DNA of 18,934 nt from Gammaproteobacteria bacterium (GCA_020047885.1 JAIFNF010000157.1:1-18934), one strand, 5' to 3'. Numbered from the stretch's first letter, positions 7,846 through 14,911 are shown. The notes: generated by a model from the letters alone, not told the origin. Numbers and translations: made by a program.

Positions 7846-9222
7846 TTACCCCTGATGCGCCTGAAACCGTAGCCTCGCCCGAACTTTGGCACCGCCCAGC
7901 GCCCCATAACCGATTTCCAGCCGACCGGAGTAAACCTCTTCGACCAGATCCCGCACCACCGCCAAACCAATACCATGACCGGCCACAGTCGGGTCGGCAC
8001 GCTGACCGCGATTGAGCAGTAACGGCGCTTGCTCGGCGGAAATGCCCGACCCATCGTCCTCAATCTCCATGACCAACTCCGCCCGCCCCTCATACTCGGC
8101 CGGCCAGGCGCGCACCACGACCTGCTGCCGCGCCCACTTGCAGGCGTTATCCGCCAGGTTGCCGAGAATTTCCATCAAGTCCCCTTCATCGCCGTAAAAC
8201 ACTGTGTTTGAACCGATCTCGCAGCGCAACTCCAGCGCCCGTTCCGCGTAGACCTTGGCCAGCGAATCCAGAATCCGGCGCGCCAGTGGCGCGAGCGGCA
8301 ACGGGACGCTAAGCGCCAGCGGACCCGAAGCCGCCGCCCGCTGCAACTGATAATCCACGGTGCGGTTCATCCGTTCAACCTGTTCGGTCAGCGCCTGCCG
8401 CAATTCATCCGGGGAGACGTTGTTGTCCAGTGCGCTGCGCAACACCGCCAGCGGCGTTTTCAGACTGTGCGCCAGATCGCCCAGCGCATTCCGATAGCGT
8501 TCCAGCAGGGTGCGGCCTTGCCGGACCAGCACGTTCAGATTAGTCGTGAGCGGCTGTAATTCCTCGGGATAGTCGCTGCTGAGTTCGAGACGCTGGCCGG
8601 ATTCAATCTCCGTGACCTCCGCCGCCACCCGCCGCAGGGGCTGCAAACTCCAGCGCAGGATCAGCCCCTGTACGGTCAGCAATACCGCGGTGGCTGCCAG
8701 CAACCAACCCCACAGACTGCGCCGAAAACTCCAGAGCTGTTCGCGGAAATTAGCCTGATCTTCGGCCACCCGGAAGGTGTAAAGCTGATAATGGCCGGGC
8801 GTGACTTCCCAACTGACAGTGAACGCCAGCAGAAACAGCAAATCGCCATCCGCCGATTCCAGTGGCGCAAACTGCGTATCACCCGGATCGCGGACTGCCG
8901 GGAAAAAGGGCAAGGCGCGGCCCAACAATGAGGGGGAACGCCAGACCAGATTACCCGGCGCATCCATGACATCGGCGTACAGGCCAGAATCCGGGGTGGA
9001 AAACCGCGCTTCCGGCAAAGTTTGTGGCAGCGTCAACCGATTGAAGGCGTCGACATCGACCGCGCCCAGCAGCAGATAGATTTGGGCTTGCAGGCGCTCC
9101 TGCACTCCGGACTGGGCGCTGTCCTGAAACGCCCGATCCAGCGTCAGACCGGTGAGGCCGAGAAATGCCGCGAGTACGACACTGCCCGCGATCAGCAGGC
9201 GACCGCGCAGAGAACGCATCAT
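7846..9222 (-). CDS. PhoQ-like sensor histidine kinase
   Basis: This 458-aa inner-membrane kinase has a first membrane segment at about residues 8-28, a periplasmic sensor region of about 140 residues, and a second membrane segment at about 171-191. A HAMP-like linker (about 192-245) follows. The HisKA box ALGDLAHSLKTPLAVL places the phospho-acceptor at His252 and is of the PhoQ type. The catalytic domain has the N box ILGNLADNACKW (352-363), G1 DDGSG (389-393) and G2 GHGIGL (415-420). It begins six bases after the response regulator stop, so the two form one operon. The periplasmic region is not obviously acidic in the PhoQ manner, so the stimulus cannot be deduced. Start ATG 9222; an ATG one codon later is equally possible. 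Confidence 0.9.
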   Translation of the reverse strand: MMRSLRGRLLIAGSVVLAAFLGLTGLTLDRAFQDSAQSGVQERLQAQIYLLLGAVDVDAFNRLTLPQTLPEARFSTPDSGLYADVMDAPGNLVWRSPSLLGRALPFFPAVRDPGDTQFAPLESADGDLLFLLAFTVSWEVTPGHYQLYTFRVAEDQANFREQLWSFRRSLWGWLLAATAVLLTVQGLILRWSLQPLRRVAAEVTEIESGQRLELSSDYPEELQPLTTNLNVLVRQGRTLLERYRNALGDLAHSLKTPLAVLRSALDNNVSPDELRQALTEQVERMNRTVDYQLQRAAASGPLALSVPLPLAPLARRILDSLAKVYAERALELRCEIGSNTVFYGDEGDLMEILGNLADNACKWARQQVVVRAWPAEYEGRAELVMEIEDDGSGISAEQAPLLLNRGQRADPTVAGHGIGLAVVRDLVEEVYSGRLEIGYGALGGAKVRARLRFQAHQG

Positions 9223-9228
9223 CGGCAG

Positions 9229-9912
9229 TTAGCCCGCGGCGCGTTCCAGCCGGAACCGGTAGCCACGCCCGCGCAAGGTTTCAATCGGATTCAGCGTCCG
9301 GTCGGGATCGAGTTTGCGGCGCAATCGGCCCACCAGCACTTCCAGCACATTGCTGTCGCGGTCTTCATCTTCCTGATAAAGATGCTCGGTCAGCTCGGTT
9401 TTGGAGATGACCGTTCCGGCATGAAGCATCAGATATTCCAGTAATTTGTATTCATACGCGGTAATTTCCACCGGTTGACCTTCCAAAGTCACCTGCTGCG
9501 CGCCGATGTCCAGCGCCACCGGCCCACATTGCAGGACGGTGTGCGTCCAGCCGCCCGTGCGGCGAATCAGCGCCCGCAACCGCGCCAGCAGTTCCTCGGT
9601 GTAGAACGGTTTGACCAGGTAATCATCCGCGCCGGCTTCCAGTCCCTCCACTTTGTCCTGCCAACGGCCCCGGGCGGTCAGAATCAGGATGGGGAACTTG
9701 CACCCCGCTGCCCGCCACTGACGGATGACATCCATGCCGGGTAAATCCGGCAGGCCGAGATCGACAATCGCCGCATCCAGTGGGTATTCCTGCCCGATGT
9801 ACAGGCCGGTGCGACCGTCCGCGGCGGTATCTACCGCATACCCCTGCTCGCGCAATTGGGCGGCGACTTGTTCCAGCAACGGGGCTTCGTCTTCGATGAT
9901 CAAAATGCGCAT
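9229..9912 (-). CDS. OmpR/PhoP-family response regulator
   Basis: This 227-aa DNA-binding regulator is the cytoplasmic partner of the kinase encoded just downstream. The receiver domain shows the acidic pocket IIEDEA (5-10), phospho-acceptor Asp51 in IVDLGLPD, Thr79 (LTARG) and Lys101 (YLVKPF). The winged-helix domain (about 125-225) has the OmpR-type TAYEYKLLEYLMLHAG, SNVLEVLVGRLRRKLD and the wing IETLRGRGYRF. Length and spacing are standard for PhoP-like proteins. The ATG at 9912 starts a two-gene operon. An 11-bp-period direct repeat lies 67-83 bases upstream on the coding strand and recurs before two other genes here, suggesting autoregulation. Confidence 0.93.
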   Translation of the reverse strand: MRILIIEDEAPLLEQVAAQLREQGYAVDTAADGRTGLYIGQEYPLDAAIVDLGLPDLPGMDVIRQWRAAGCKFPILILTARGRWQDKVEGLEAGADDYLVKPFYTEELLARLRALIRRTGGWTHTVLQCGPVALDIGAQQVTLEGQPVEITAYEYKLLEYLMLHAGTVISKTELTEHLYQEDEDRDSNVLEVLVGRLRRKLDPDRTLNPIETLRGRGYRFRLERAAG

Positions 9913-9928
9913 GGCGTACCTCGTTCTT

Positions 9929-9951
9929 AGAGGCTATCTAAAAACGCCTCT
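9929..9951. promoter_or_regulatory. Hairpin in the 5' leader of the response regulator gene
   Basis: AGAGGC (9929-9934) and GCCTCT (9946-9951) form a 6-bp stem around an A/T-rich 11-nt loop, 17-39 bases upstream of the response regulator ATG. It may be a leader hairpin or the remnant of an insertion-sequence end; no stronger assignment is possible. Confidence 0.35.
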
Positions 9952-9978
9952 GATATAGTTAAAGAGTAGACCGGTTAG

Positions 9979-9995
9979 AATGAATCTGGACTGAA
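9979..9995 (-). promoter_or_regulatory. Putative response-regulator binding site 1 (autoregulatory)
   Basis: On the minus strand the sequence is TTCAGT-ccaga-TTCATT, two hexamers with 11-bp period as used by PhoP/OmpR-type dimers. Ten bases further toward the gene is TACTCT, a weak -10 candidate. It is part of a 21-bp stretch (9975-9995) repeated exactly at 12589-12609. Confidence 0.55.
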
Positions 9996-10128
9996 CTGCC
10001 GAATCATGCCGGATTCAAGCCAGTCCTGATCACCAAGAAAGAAGAGGATGATTTGGACGGGTATAGCCGTAAGGCGGTGGCTGCATACCGTGGAGACGAC
10101 CGTTTGTCTGGAGTGCCTCGACGAAATC

Positions 10129-10157
10129 TTGACACATCGCTAACCATGTTCTTCAAT
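10129..10157 (+). promoter_or_regulatory. Sigma70-type promoter of the effector-chaperone operon
   Basis: A perfect -35 TTGACA (10129-10134) is followed after exactly 17 bp by TTCAAT (10152-10157; four of six -10 positions). Transcription would begin near 10164, 45 bases before the ATG at 10209. This supports that ATG over the upstream TTG (10053) and ATG (10146) in the same frame. I found no HrpL-type box. Confidence 0.6.
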
Positions 10158-10208
10158 CATTCTAATGTGTTAACTAATCGCATCTTCCACCTGCCAAGGG
10201 AGCAATCT

Positions 10209-11681
10209 ATGACCGCACTTTCGATCAACCCTACCACCATCACTTTTACCCAGATCGAAACCGCCTTTAAAGATACGGCCAATCTCGATACCGGTATCCG
10301 TCTAAAGGGTAATGAACTCAGTAACCAAAGCCATTCGTTCCTTCCAGAACGCGGCGCCAAAGCCGAAGCCAAGCATTTATTGCTGAAAGCGATCGAAAAC
10401 GAGTACGGGCCTGATGTGGCCAATGCGCTGAAACAAACTAATATGTTCCATGAGAACGACTCCTTTAAAATCTTTAAGGGCGAGTTCGCCGACAACAGCA
10501 AGTTGACGGCCAAAGATCTCAAGAGTATCCGCCAATTCATCGAGTCTCAATCGCGCCATAACGCTCAGGATCATTTCATCGGCTCCAAAGAGAATTTACC
10601 AAAACAGGGTGTGGACGTGCTGAATAATGGAGGGAAGGTGAGCACTACCATGGCGGGCGGTGGCGGTATCCTGTTCGTTCATAATGGTCAAAATGAAAAG
10701 GTCGGCGTCATCAAACCCGTTGAGAATGAAGAAGTGCAACAAACATTACAACTTCAGCGTTTTTACGAAGGTATTCTCGAAAACGGCAATCAGGACTTAC
10801 CATTTGGTTTCCTAACCGTAAAACACATCAACGACAAGGAGGATGTCCAGACGGTGGTGGAACACATCAAGACAGAAAAAGAGCGTGTGGCCAACGATAC
10901 GGATAAAGGCCCCCACGAACGTCTGGACGGTTTCCAAACAAGCATTGAAAACGGTGGTCAGGAATTGATGCAGATGGAGTTTGTAGAGGGGAAAACTCTC
11001 AGGGAAATAGAGCTCAAAACCACGGAGGATCTGCATCAGGTGAACCTGGCTATGCGGAAACTGGGCAAGACGGCTCCGTTCTGCGCCTTGTTCGGGTTGA
11101 AAGACCACACGCTCGGGGGGCCGGGTAAGTTCAATTTGGAAAACATGATCATCACTGATGGCCAATTCAAGGTTATGGATCCGGATGTAGGGAGCAAGAA
11201 ACCGGGTTTTGAAGCTAAGGAACTTCAGAATTTATTCCAGGAGATGGCCGATCTGGCCTCAGCAGGGCCAGAACTATACGATAAGCTGCTTCAGTTATTC
11301 GTGGGACGTCAAGATATTACATGTGGGAGTATTTTTAACGGCATTAAGCAGGAACATGAATTTGCAATCGTGACCGCTTTACGTCAGGAATTAAGCGATA
11401 GAAATATAGATATTGGTCGAATCAACAACGATGAAAAAGCGAAACTTATGACTAACTTCGTGATCGGCATGTACGAAGGTATGCGTGAAATGGCGGCCAA
11501 CAGTACTGGAATAGCCAAGGCCTTAACTGAATTCAATGCGACGGCCGGTGAGTATGCCTTGCATCGTAACGACGAGGGAGGGCCTATAACAGGCGACCAG
11601 TTTATGGAAATATTCAAGGGCGTCTTTGATAAAATTGACCATCAGCAAGCTTCTTCCATCCGTGGCGAAAAGCCTAATTGA
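10209..11681 (+). CDS. Probable type III effector with PI4-kinase-like domain
   Basis: The 490-aa product has no Sec signal or membrane segment; its Ser/Thr/Asn-rich N-terminus (MTALSINPTTITFTQ) resembles type III secretion leaders. Residues 149-175 carry AGGGG, then ILFV, a variable turn, then VGVIKPVENEE: a glycine loop followed by a Lys-Pro...Glu-Glu strand, as in type II phosphatidylinositol 4-kinases. Lys169 would be the ATP-binding lysine. MQMEFVEG (255-262) suits a hinge. A catalytic-loop-like KDHTLGG (298-304), then NLENMIITDG (309-318), and VMDPDVG (322-328) would supply the catalytic and metal-binding residues (Asp299, Asn309/312, Asp324/326). GGGAG six bases before ATG fixes the start. 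The gene is visibly less GC-rich than its neighbours and is followed after 14 bp by a CesT-type chaperone gene, the strongest argument that it is a secreted effector. The kinase assignment is inferred from motifs only. Confidence 0.6.
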   Translation: MTALSINPTTITFTQIETAFKDTANLDTGIRLKGNELSNQSHSFLPERGAKAEAKHLLLKAIENEYGPDVANALKQTNMFHENDSFKIFKGEFADNSKLTAKDLKSIRQFIESQSRHNAQDHFIGSKENLPKQGVDVLNNGGKVSTTMAGGGGILFVHNGQNEKVGVIKPVENEEVQQTLQLQRFYEGILENGNQDLPFGFLTVKHINDKEDVQTVVEHIKTEKERVANDTDKGPHERLDGFQTSIENGGQELMQMEFVEGKTLREIELKTTEDLHQVNLAMRKLGKTAPFCALFGLKDHTLGGPGKFNLENMIITDGQFKVMDPDVGSKKPGFEAKELQNLFQEMADLASAGPELYDKLLQLFVGRQDITCGSIFNGIKQEHEFAIVTALRQELSDRNIDIGRINNDEKAKLMTNFVIGMYEGMREMAANSTGIAKALTEFNATAGEYALHRNDEGGPITGDQFMEIFKGVFDKIDHQQASSIRGEKPN

Positions 11682-11695
11682 CAGGGAGAATATCC

Positions 11696-12142
11696 ATGGA
11701 AAAGTCAATCATATCCCAACTGCTGAAAGACATGGGCACACTGAGCGATGTTCTGGAGATTACCGAATACGACGACTACTGGCTGGTCGTGGCGGATGAC
11801 TCCACCGGCATCTTTGTGGAAATGGCCGAAGATGCGGCGCTATTCCTGTGGGCTAACATCGGCGAGATTCGATCCGGCACCGAGTCGGTCGTGTTGCGCC
11901 TCGCCATGCAAGCGAATGGTTTGTTCATGGACTCCGGTGGCTGCACTATGGCGCTGGAAGGCGACAATAATCGTCTACAACTGGTGTTGAAAATCGCCAT
12001 TGCGGAACTCAGCGCCGCTCAACTGGCGGTAGTGATCGATAATTTTCAGCAGAAGGTTCATGCGTGGCGGGCGGCGCTGGTGGAGGTGACGCCATCGACA
12101 ACCAGTTTTGGCGGCTGGGAATCCAGCATGATTCGCGTGTGA
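11696..12142 (+). CDS. CesT-type (class I) type III secretion chaperone
   Basis: The 148-aa acidic protein has the layout of Tir/CesT-family chaperones, which dimerise and hold an effector's N-terminus for secretion. These features are a short N-terminal helix (SQLLKDMG), strands LEITEYDDYWLVVADD and GIFVEMAEDAALFLWANI, a helix SVVLRLAMQANGLF (64-77), a Gly-rich strand turn DSGGCTMALEGDNNRLQLVLKI (79-100, where CesT members commonly have G-x-T/A-L followed by an L-x-L-x strand), and the terminal helix LSAAQLAVVIDNFQQKVHAWRAAL (105-128), where many members end with W/A-R. The start ATG 11696 has GGGAG seven bases upstream. It is 14 bp downstream of the effector gene with its own ribosome site, so it is almost certainly co-expressed. 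No secretion apparatus genes are in this window. Confidence 0.75.
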   Translation: MEKSIISQLLKDMGTLSDVLEITEYDDYWLVVADDSTGIFVEMAEDAALFLWANIGEIRSGTESVVLRLAMQANGLFMDSGGCTMALEGDNNRLQLVLKIAIAELSAAQLAVVIDNFQQKVHAWRAALVEVTPSTTSFGGWESSMIRV

Positions 12143-12164
12143 AGATCGGGATGAAGTCAGTTTT

Positions 12165-12192
12165 GAGGGCCATCTCTCATGGCTTGGCCCTC
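12165..12192. terminator. Hairpin between convergent genes
   Basis: GAGGGCCA (12165-12172) and TGGCCCTC (12185-12192) form a perfect 8-bp stem with a 12-nt loop between the chaperone stop and the PepSY-like gene stop. Neither strand has a downstream T-tract, so intrinsic termination is uncertain, although the position suits a bidirectional terminator. Confidence 0.4.
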
Positions 12193-12203
12193 GCGCCTCG
12201 GTC

Positions 12204-12536
12204 TCAATCGCGGCCATTGGGGGGATCGTAATGGAAATTCCGCACCCGGCCGCCCGGCTCCAAAATCCGCACCCGGTAACCGGGACGGCCATCGCGATCA
12301 GCGCCCTGGACGCCCAGCACCCGACCCCCAGTCGCTTCGCGAGCAGCATTGGCAGCCCGGTCGGGATCCGCAAACTGGCGGGGGGGCGGGCGCGAAGGTC
12401 CGCTACGGGCGGGTGTCCCTTCTTGATAGCCATTCCGGTGCGACCGGTAGGGCTGGGCTTCAGCGCCGCCAGCGACGAGCAGGCTGGCCAGCATGAACAG
12501 CGCCAGTCGCCGCAATCGTCTCGTTCTGTCGGACAT
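12204..12536 (-). CDS. Secreted PepSY-like protein
   Basis: The 110-aa product begins MSDRTRRLRRLALFMLASLLVAGGAEA, a clear Sec signal peptide with cleavage near residue 27. A Pro/Arg-rich linker (about 28-57) follows, then a single PepSY-like domain: a helix with DRAANAAREATGG, the strand RVLGVQGADRDG, then YRVRILEPGGRVRNFHYD. Such small periplasmic PepSY proteins often sit beside two-component systems and may modulate the sensor, but their activity is not established. The ATG at 12536 is preferred to a TTG at 12545. The upstream region holds a copy of the direct-repeat site also found in front of the response regulator, implying common control. The gene is divergent from the next secreted-protein gene. 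Confidence 0.75.
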   Translation of the reverse strand: MSDRTRRLRRLALFMLASLLVAGGAEAQPYRSHRNGYQEGTPARSGPSRPPPRQFADPDRAANAAREATGGRVLGVQGADRDGRPGYRVRILEPGGRVRNFHYDPPNGRD

Positions 12537-12592
12537 GGTAGGCAATTTCCAGAGTCAATTTTTATGATCGGTTTGAATATTAGAAGGATTAG

Positions 12593-12609
12593 AATGAATC
12601 TGGACTGAA
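12593..12609 (-). promoter_or_regulatory. Putative response-regulator binding site 2
   Basis: Minus-strand TTCAGT-ccaga-TTCATT, identical to site 1, lies 57-73 bases upstream of the PepSY-like gene start. Ten bases beyond the second hexamer is TAATAT, a reasonable -10 element, at the same spacing as the weaker TACTCT at site 1. The identity to site 1 extends over 21 bp (12589-12609). Confidence 0.6.
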
Positions 12610-12649
12610 TTATTGAAGAACGCCCAACGTGAGCAACCCGTCCGGGAAA

Positions 12650-12666
12650 TTCAGTAGGGATTCAGC
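12650..12666 (+). promoter_or_regulatory. Putative response-regulator binding site 3
   Basis: Plus-strand TTCAGT-aggga-TTCAGC keeps the same 11-bp period and 12 shared positions with sites 1 and 2 (TTCAGT, GA in the spacer, TTCA). It lies 88 bases upstream of the ATG at 12754, in the divergent region shared with the PepSY-like gene. No good -10 hexamer is apparent at the equivalent spacing. Confidence 0.5.
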
Positions 12667-12753
12667 CGGTCAAGCCGAGGATAGACCGGTCATTGAGCGT
12701 CCATCCATCTATGGACATTCTGTATTCTGTACCATCAAGCCGGAGTGAGTCTG

Positions 12754-13551
12754 ATGAAAATAGCATGGCCAGCAGGATTGATCGCACTATTGATGCTGTT
12801 GGAGCCGACCACGGTCTTGGCCCAACGGCTCGACAGTCGCGATGTTGAAGTCGAAGTCGTCAACGACCGGGGCCGACCGTTTCCCCAATACCCCTTGCGG
12901 CGCGGCAGCAAACCGACCATCTACAAGGCGCATCTGGAAGCGGTGCGCAACAGTAAATATTCGATCCGCATTCGCAACCGCAGCGATCAGCGCATCGGCG
13001 TGGTGATCCGCCCGGATGAGCGCATGTATGTCCTTGAACCCGGTCAGCGCGAAACCTACGAAGGCTGGCGGTCAGGGCGCAACCGGGTCAATCGCTTCTA
13101 TTTCACCGATGCGGGCGATTCTTACGCAGGGGCCTGGGGCGACTATTCAGCGATGGGTGTGATCGCGGTCGCCGCCTTCCGGGAGGTTGTTGCCGACCCA
13201 CCGCCCCGACCGCAACCCTGGTCGGAGGGTCGGGAAGGGCAACCGCCCAGCGCTGAACGCCAGCGACAGAGTGCGCCGCCCGCTGCGGCCCAAATGCCCC
13301 GGATGCAGTCAGCACCCGGCACCGGCTATGGCGAAAGCGAGTGGTCGCCCTCACGGCGCGTTGAGTTTGAAGCCGAACGACGGCCCTTTGCGCGGTTCTT
13401 CCTGAAATACGCCTGGCGCGATACGCTGTGCCGGGAAAATGTAATCGATTGCGACGGAGAACGTCCGCGCCCGCCCAACCGGATGTGGGATGAAAGTGAT
13501 GACTATGCGCCACCCCCGCCGAGTGATGATCGCGGGGATGAGTGGCGATAA
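12754..13551 (+). CDS. Secreted protein of unknown function, possibly internally deleted
   Basis: The 265-aa product has a Sec signal peptide (MKIAWPAGLIALLMLLEPTTVLA, cleavage near 23). The folded part (about 30-145) contains YSIRIRNRSDQRIGVVI, MYVLEPGQRETYEGW, and RVNRFYFTDAGDSYAGAWGD-YSAMGVIAVAAF, the hallmarks of a widespread unnamed family of exported proteins. A Pro/Gln/Arg-rich low-complexity region (about 148-205) and an acidic proline-rich tail with two Cys (in TLCRENVIDCD) follow. Start ATG 12754 has GGAG eight bases upstream; a GTG at 12745 is the alternative. In relatives I remember, GVVI is followed by a conserved AVDGRNIISG-type segment before the MYVL strand; here VVI joins directly to RPDERMYVL near 13008, so about 15 residues seem to be missing. 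Its promoter carries binding site 3. Confidence 0.75.
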   Translation: MKIAWPAGLIALLMLLEPTTVLAQRLDSRDVEVEVVNDRGRPFPQYPLRRGSKPTIYKAHLEAVRNSKYSIRIRNRSDQRIGVVIRPDERMYVLEPGQRETYEGWRSGRNRVNRFYFTDAGDSYAGAWGDYSAMGVIAVAAFREVVADPPPRPQPWSEGREGQPPSAERQRQSAPPAAAQMPRMQSAPGTGYGESEWSPSRRVEFEAERRPFARFFLKYAWRDTLCRENVIDCDGERPRPPNRMWDESDDYAPPPPSDDRGDEWR

Positions 13552-13593
13552 GGCCTGCCTACCCTGACCCTCTCTCACCAAGAGCGGGTCATT

Positions 13594-14823
13594 TTGATAC
13601 CGGAGACTGAACCGTTGCGCACGTTTGATGCCTGGAGCCGCTTGCGGGAGGCGCTACTGAATCCTGCCGTGGATGCGGCACAACTCGATGAAGCGGTGCG
13701 TCTGGCGCAGGCGCGGCAACCCGTGCCGGTGGTCTGGCTCCTCGGCAAAGCCCAGGCGGGTAAAACGTCGATCATCCGCGCTCTAACGGGGAGTGCAACG
13801 GCGGAAATCGGCAACGGTTTCCAGCCCTGCACCCGCACCGCTCGGTTCTACGACTTCCCGGCCGAAGCGCCGGTGGTGCGCTTCCTCGATACCCGGGGAC
13901 TGGGCGAAGTCGCTTACGATCCCGCCGAGGATATTCACTACTGCGAAGCGCAGGCGCATCTAGTCCTCGGTGTGATGAAAGCCACCGACCTCCGCCAGGA
14001 CGCGGTATTTGCAGGGTTACGCGCTGTCCGCCAGCGCCATCCGGAATGGCCGGTGTTGATCGCCCAGACCGGCCTGCATGAAGCCTATCCGCTGGGTGCT
14101 GATCATTTCCAACCCTATCCCTACGACCAACAGCCGTGGCCGCCCCAGCTTCCCTCGGATCTAACCCGCGCCCTGCTGGCCCAGCGGGATCGCCTGGGGA
14201 CAGTGCCGGGCGCAGCACCCGTCCACTGGACGCCGATGGATCTGACGTTGTCGGAAGATGGCTGGGAACCGGTAGATTACGGGCTGGCGGCGTTGTGGAA
14301 AGCGATTGGGGAGGTGTCCGCACTCGGTTTGCAGGCGCGCTTGCGGGACGATGCCGGAATCCGTGATGTCTACGCCCGCGCTGCGCACCCGCAGATTGTC
14401 GGTCATGCGCTGATGGCTGCCGGGGTGGGTGCGTTACCGCTGGTTGACCTGGTCGGCGTACCGGCAGTGCAGGGCAAGTTGCTACATGCACTGGCGACGC
14501 TGTACGGCCAGGACTGGAACCGGCGCACCGTGTCGGAATTCTTCAGTTTGCTGGGCATGAGCATCGGTGCCGGCTATATCGCCCGAATGCTGGGCCGCGA
14601 AGTCGTCAAGCTGATTCCCGGCTGGGGACAAACGGTCGGGGCGATGTGGGGCGCCACGGCCAGCGGGACGATGACCTATGCGCTGGGCAAAACTGCCAGC
14701 GCCTATTTTCTCAATCGGCATCAGGGTCATCCCGTCGATGCTGCCGCGATTCGCCAGGTTTACGCTGAAGCGCTGGCGTCCGGCGCGAATCTGTTGAAAT
14801 CGTTGCCGGAAGTGCGCGAATAG
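13594..14823 (+). CDS. DUF697/YcjF-like GTPase
   Basis: The 409-aa protein has an N-terminal Era-like G domain and a C-terminal Ala/Gly-rich helical region (about 260-400) resembling DUF697, which is found in YcjF-type proteins and often associates with membranes. Motifs are the P-loop GKAQAGKTS (51-59), candidate switch threonines at 80 and 82, and G3 DTRGLG (99-104). The usual NKxD is replaced by AQTGLHE (157-163), so guanine recognition may be divergent. The start is uncertain: no ATG or GTG precedes the conserved region, and TTG 13594 is the best choice, 42 bp after and in the same frame as the previous gene's stop. The role is unknown; relatives are linked to envelope or stress functions. 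Confidence 0.8.
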   Translation: MIPETEPLRTFDAWSRLREALLNPAVDAAQLDEAVRLAQARQPVPVVWLLGKAQAGKTSIIRALTGSATAEIGNGFQPCTRTARFYDFPAEAPVVRFLDTRGLGEVAYDPAEDIHYCEAQAHLVLGVMKATDLRQDAVFAGLRAVRQRHPEWPVLIAQTGLHEAYPLGADHFQPYPYDQQPWPPQLPSDLTRALLAQRDRLGTVPGAAPVHWTPMDLTLSEDGWEPVDYGLAALWKAIGEVSALGLQARLRDDAGIRDVYARAAHPQIVGHALMAAGVGALPLVDLVGVPAVQGKLLHALATLYGQDWNRRTVSEFFSLLGMSIGAGYIARMLGREVVKLIPGWGQTVGAMWGATASGTMTYALGKTASAYFLNRHQGHPVDAAAIRQVYAEALASGANLLKSLPEVRE

Positions 14824-14846
14824 TCGAAATAAAAAGCTCTACAGCG

Positions 14847-14874
14847 TTTTGGCTGACTACACTTTCCGTATATT
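14847..14874 (+). promoter_or_regulatory. Promoter candidate of the XRE-deacetylase operon
   Basis: TTTTGG (14847-14852) and TATATT (14869-14874; five of six consensus positions) are 16 bp apart, about 40 bases upstream of the XRE gene ATG. Confidence 0.4.
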
Positions 14875-14911
14875 TCTCCTGCAATACGATCCACCTTTCG
14901 TGGTGACCATA

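Noticed and set aside
10053..10208. N-terminal extension of the effector frame from TTG 10053 or ATG 10146
   Set aside because: A good promoter lies at 10129-10157 inside this stretch, and the ATG at 10209 has GGGAG at proper spacing; the extension has no support.
13103..14491. Long minus-strand frames opposite the secreted protein and GTPase genes
   Set aside because: They are Arg/Pro/Ala-rich shadow translations of GC-rich coding DNA without recognisable motifs.
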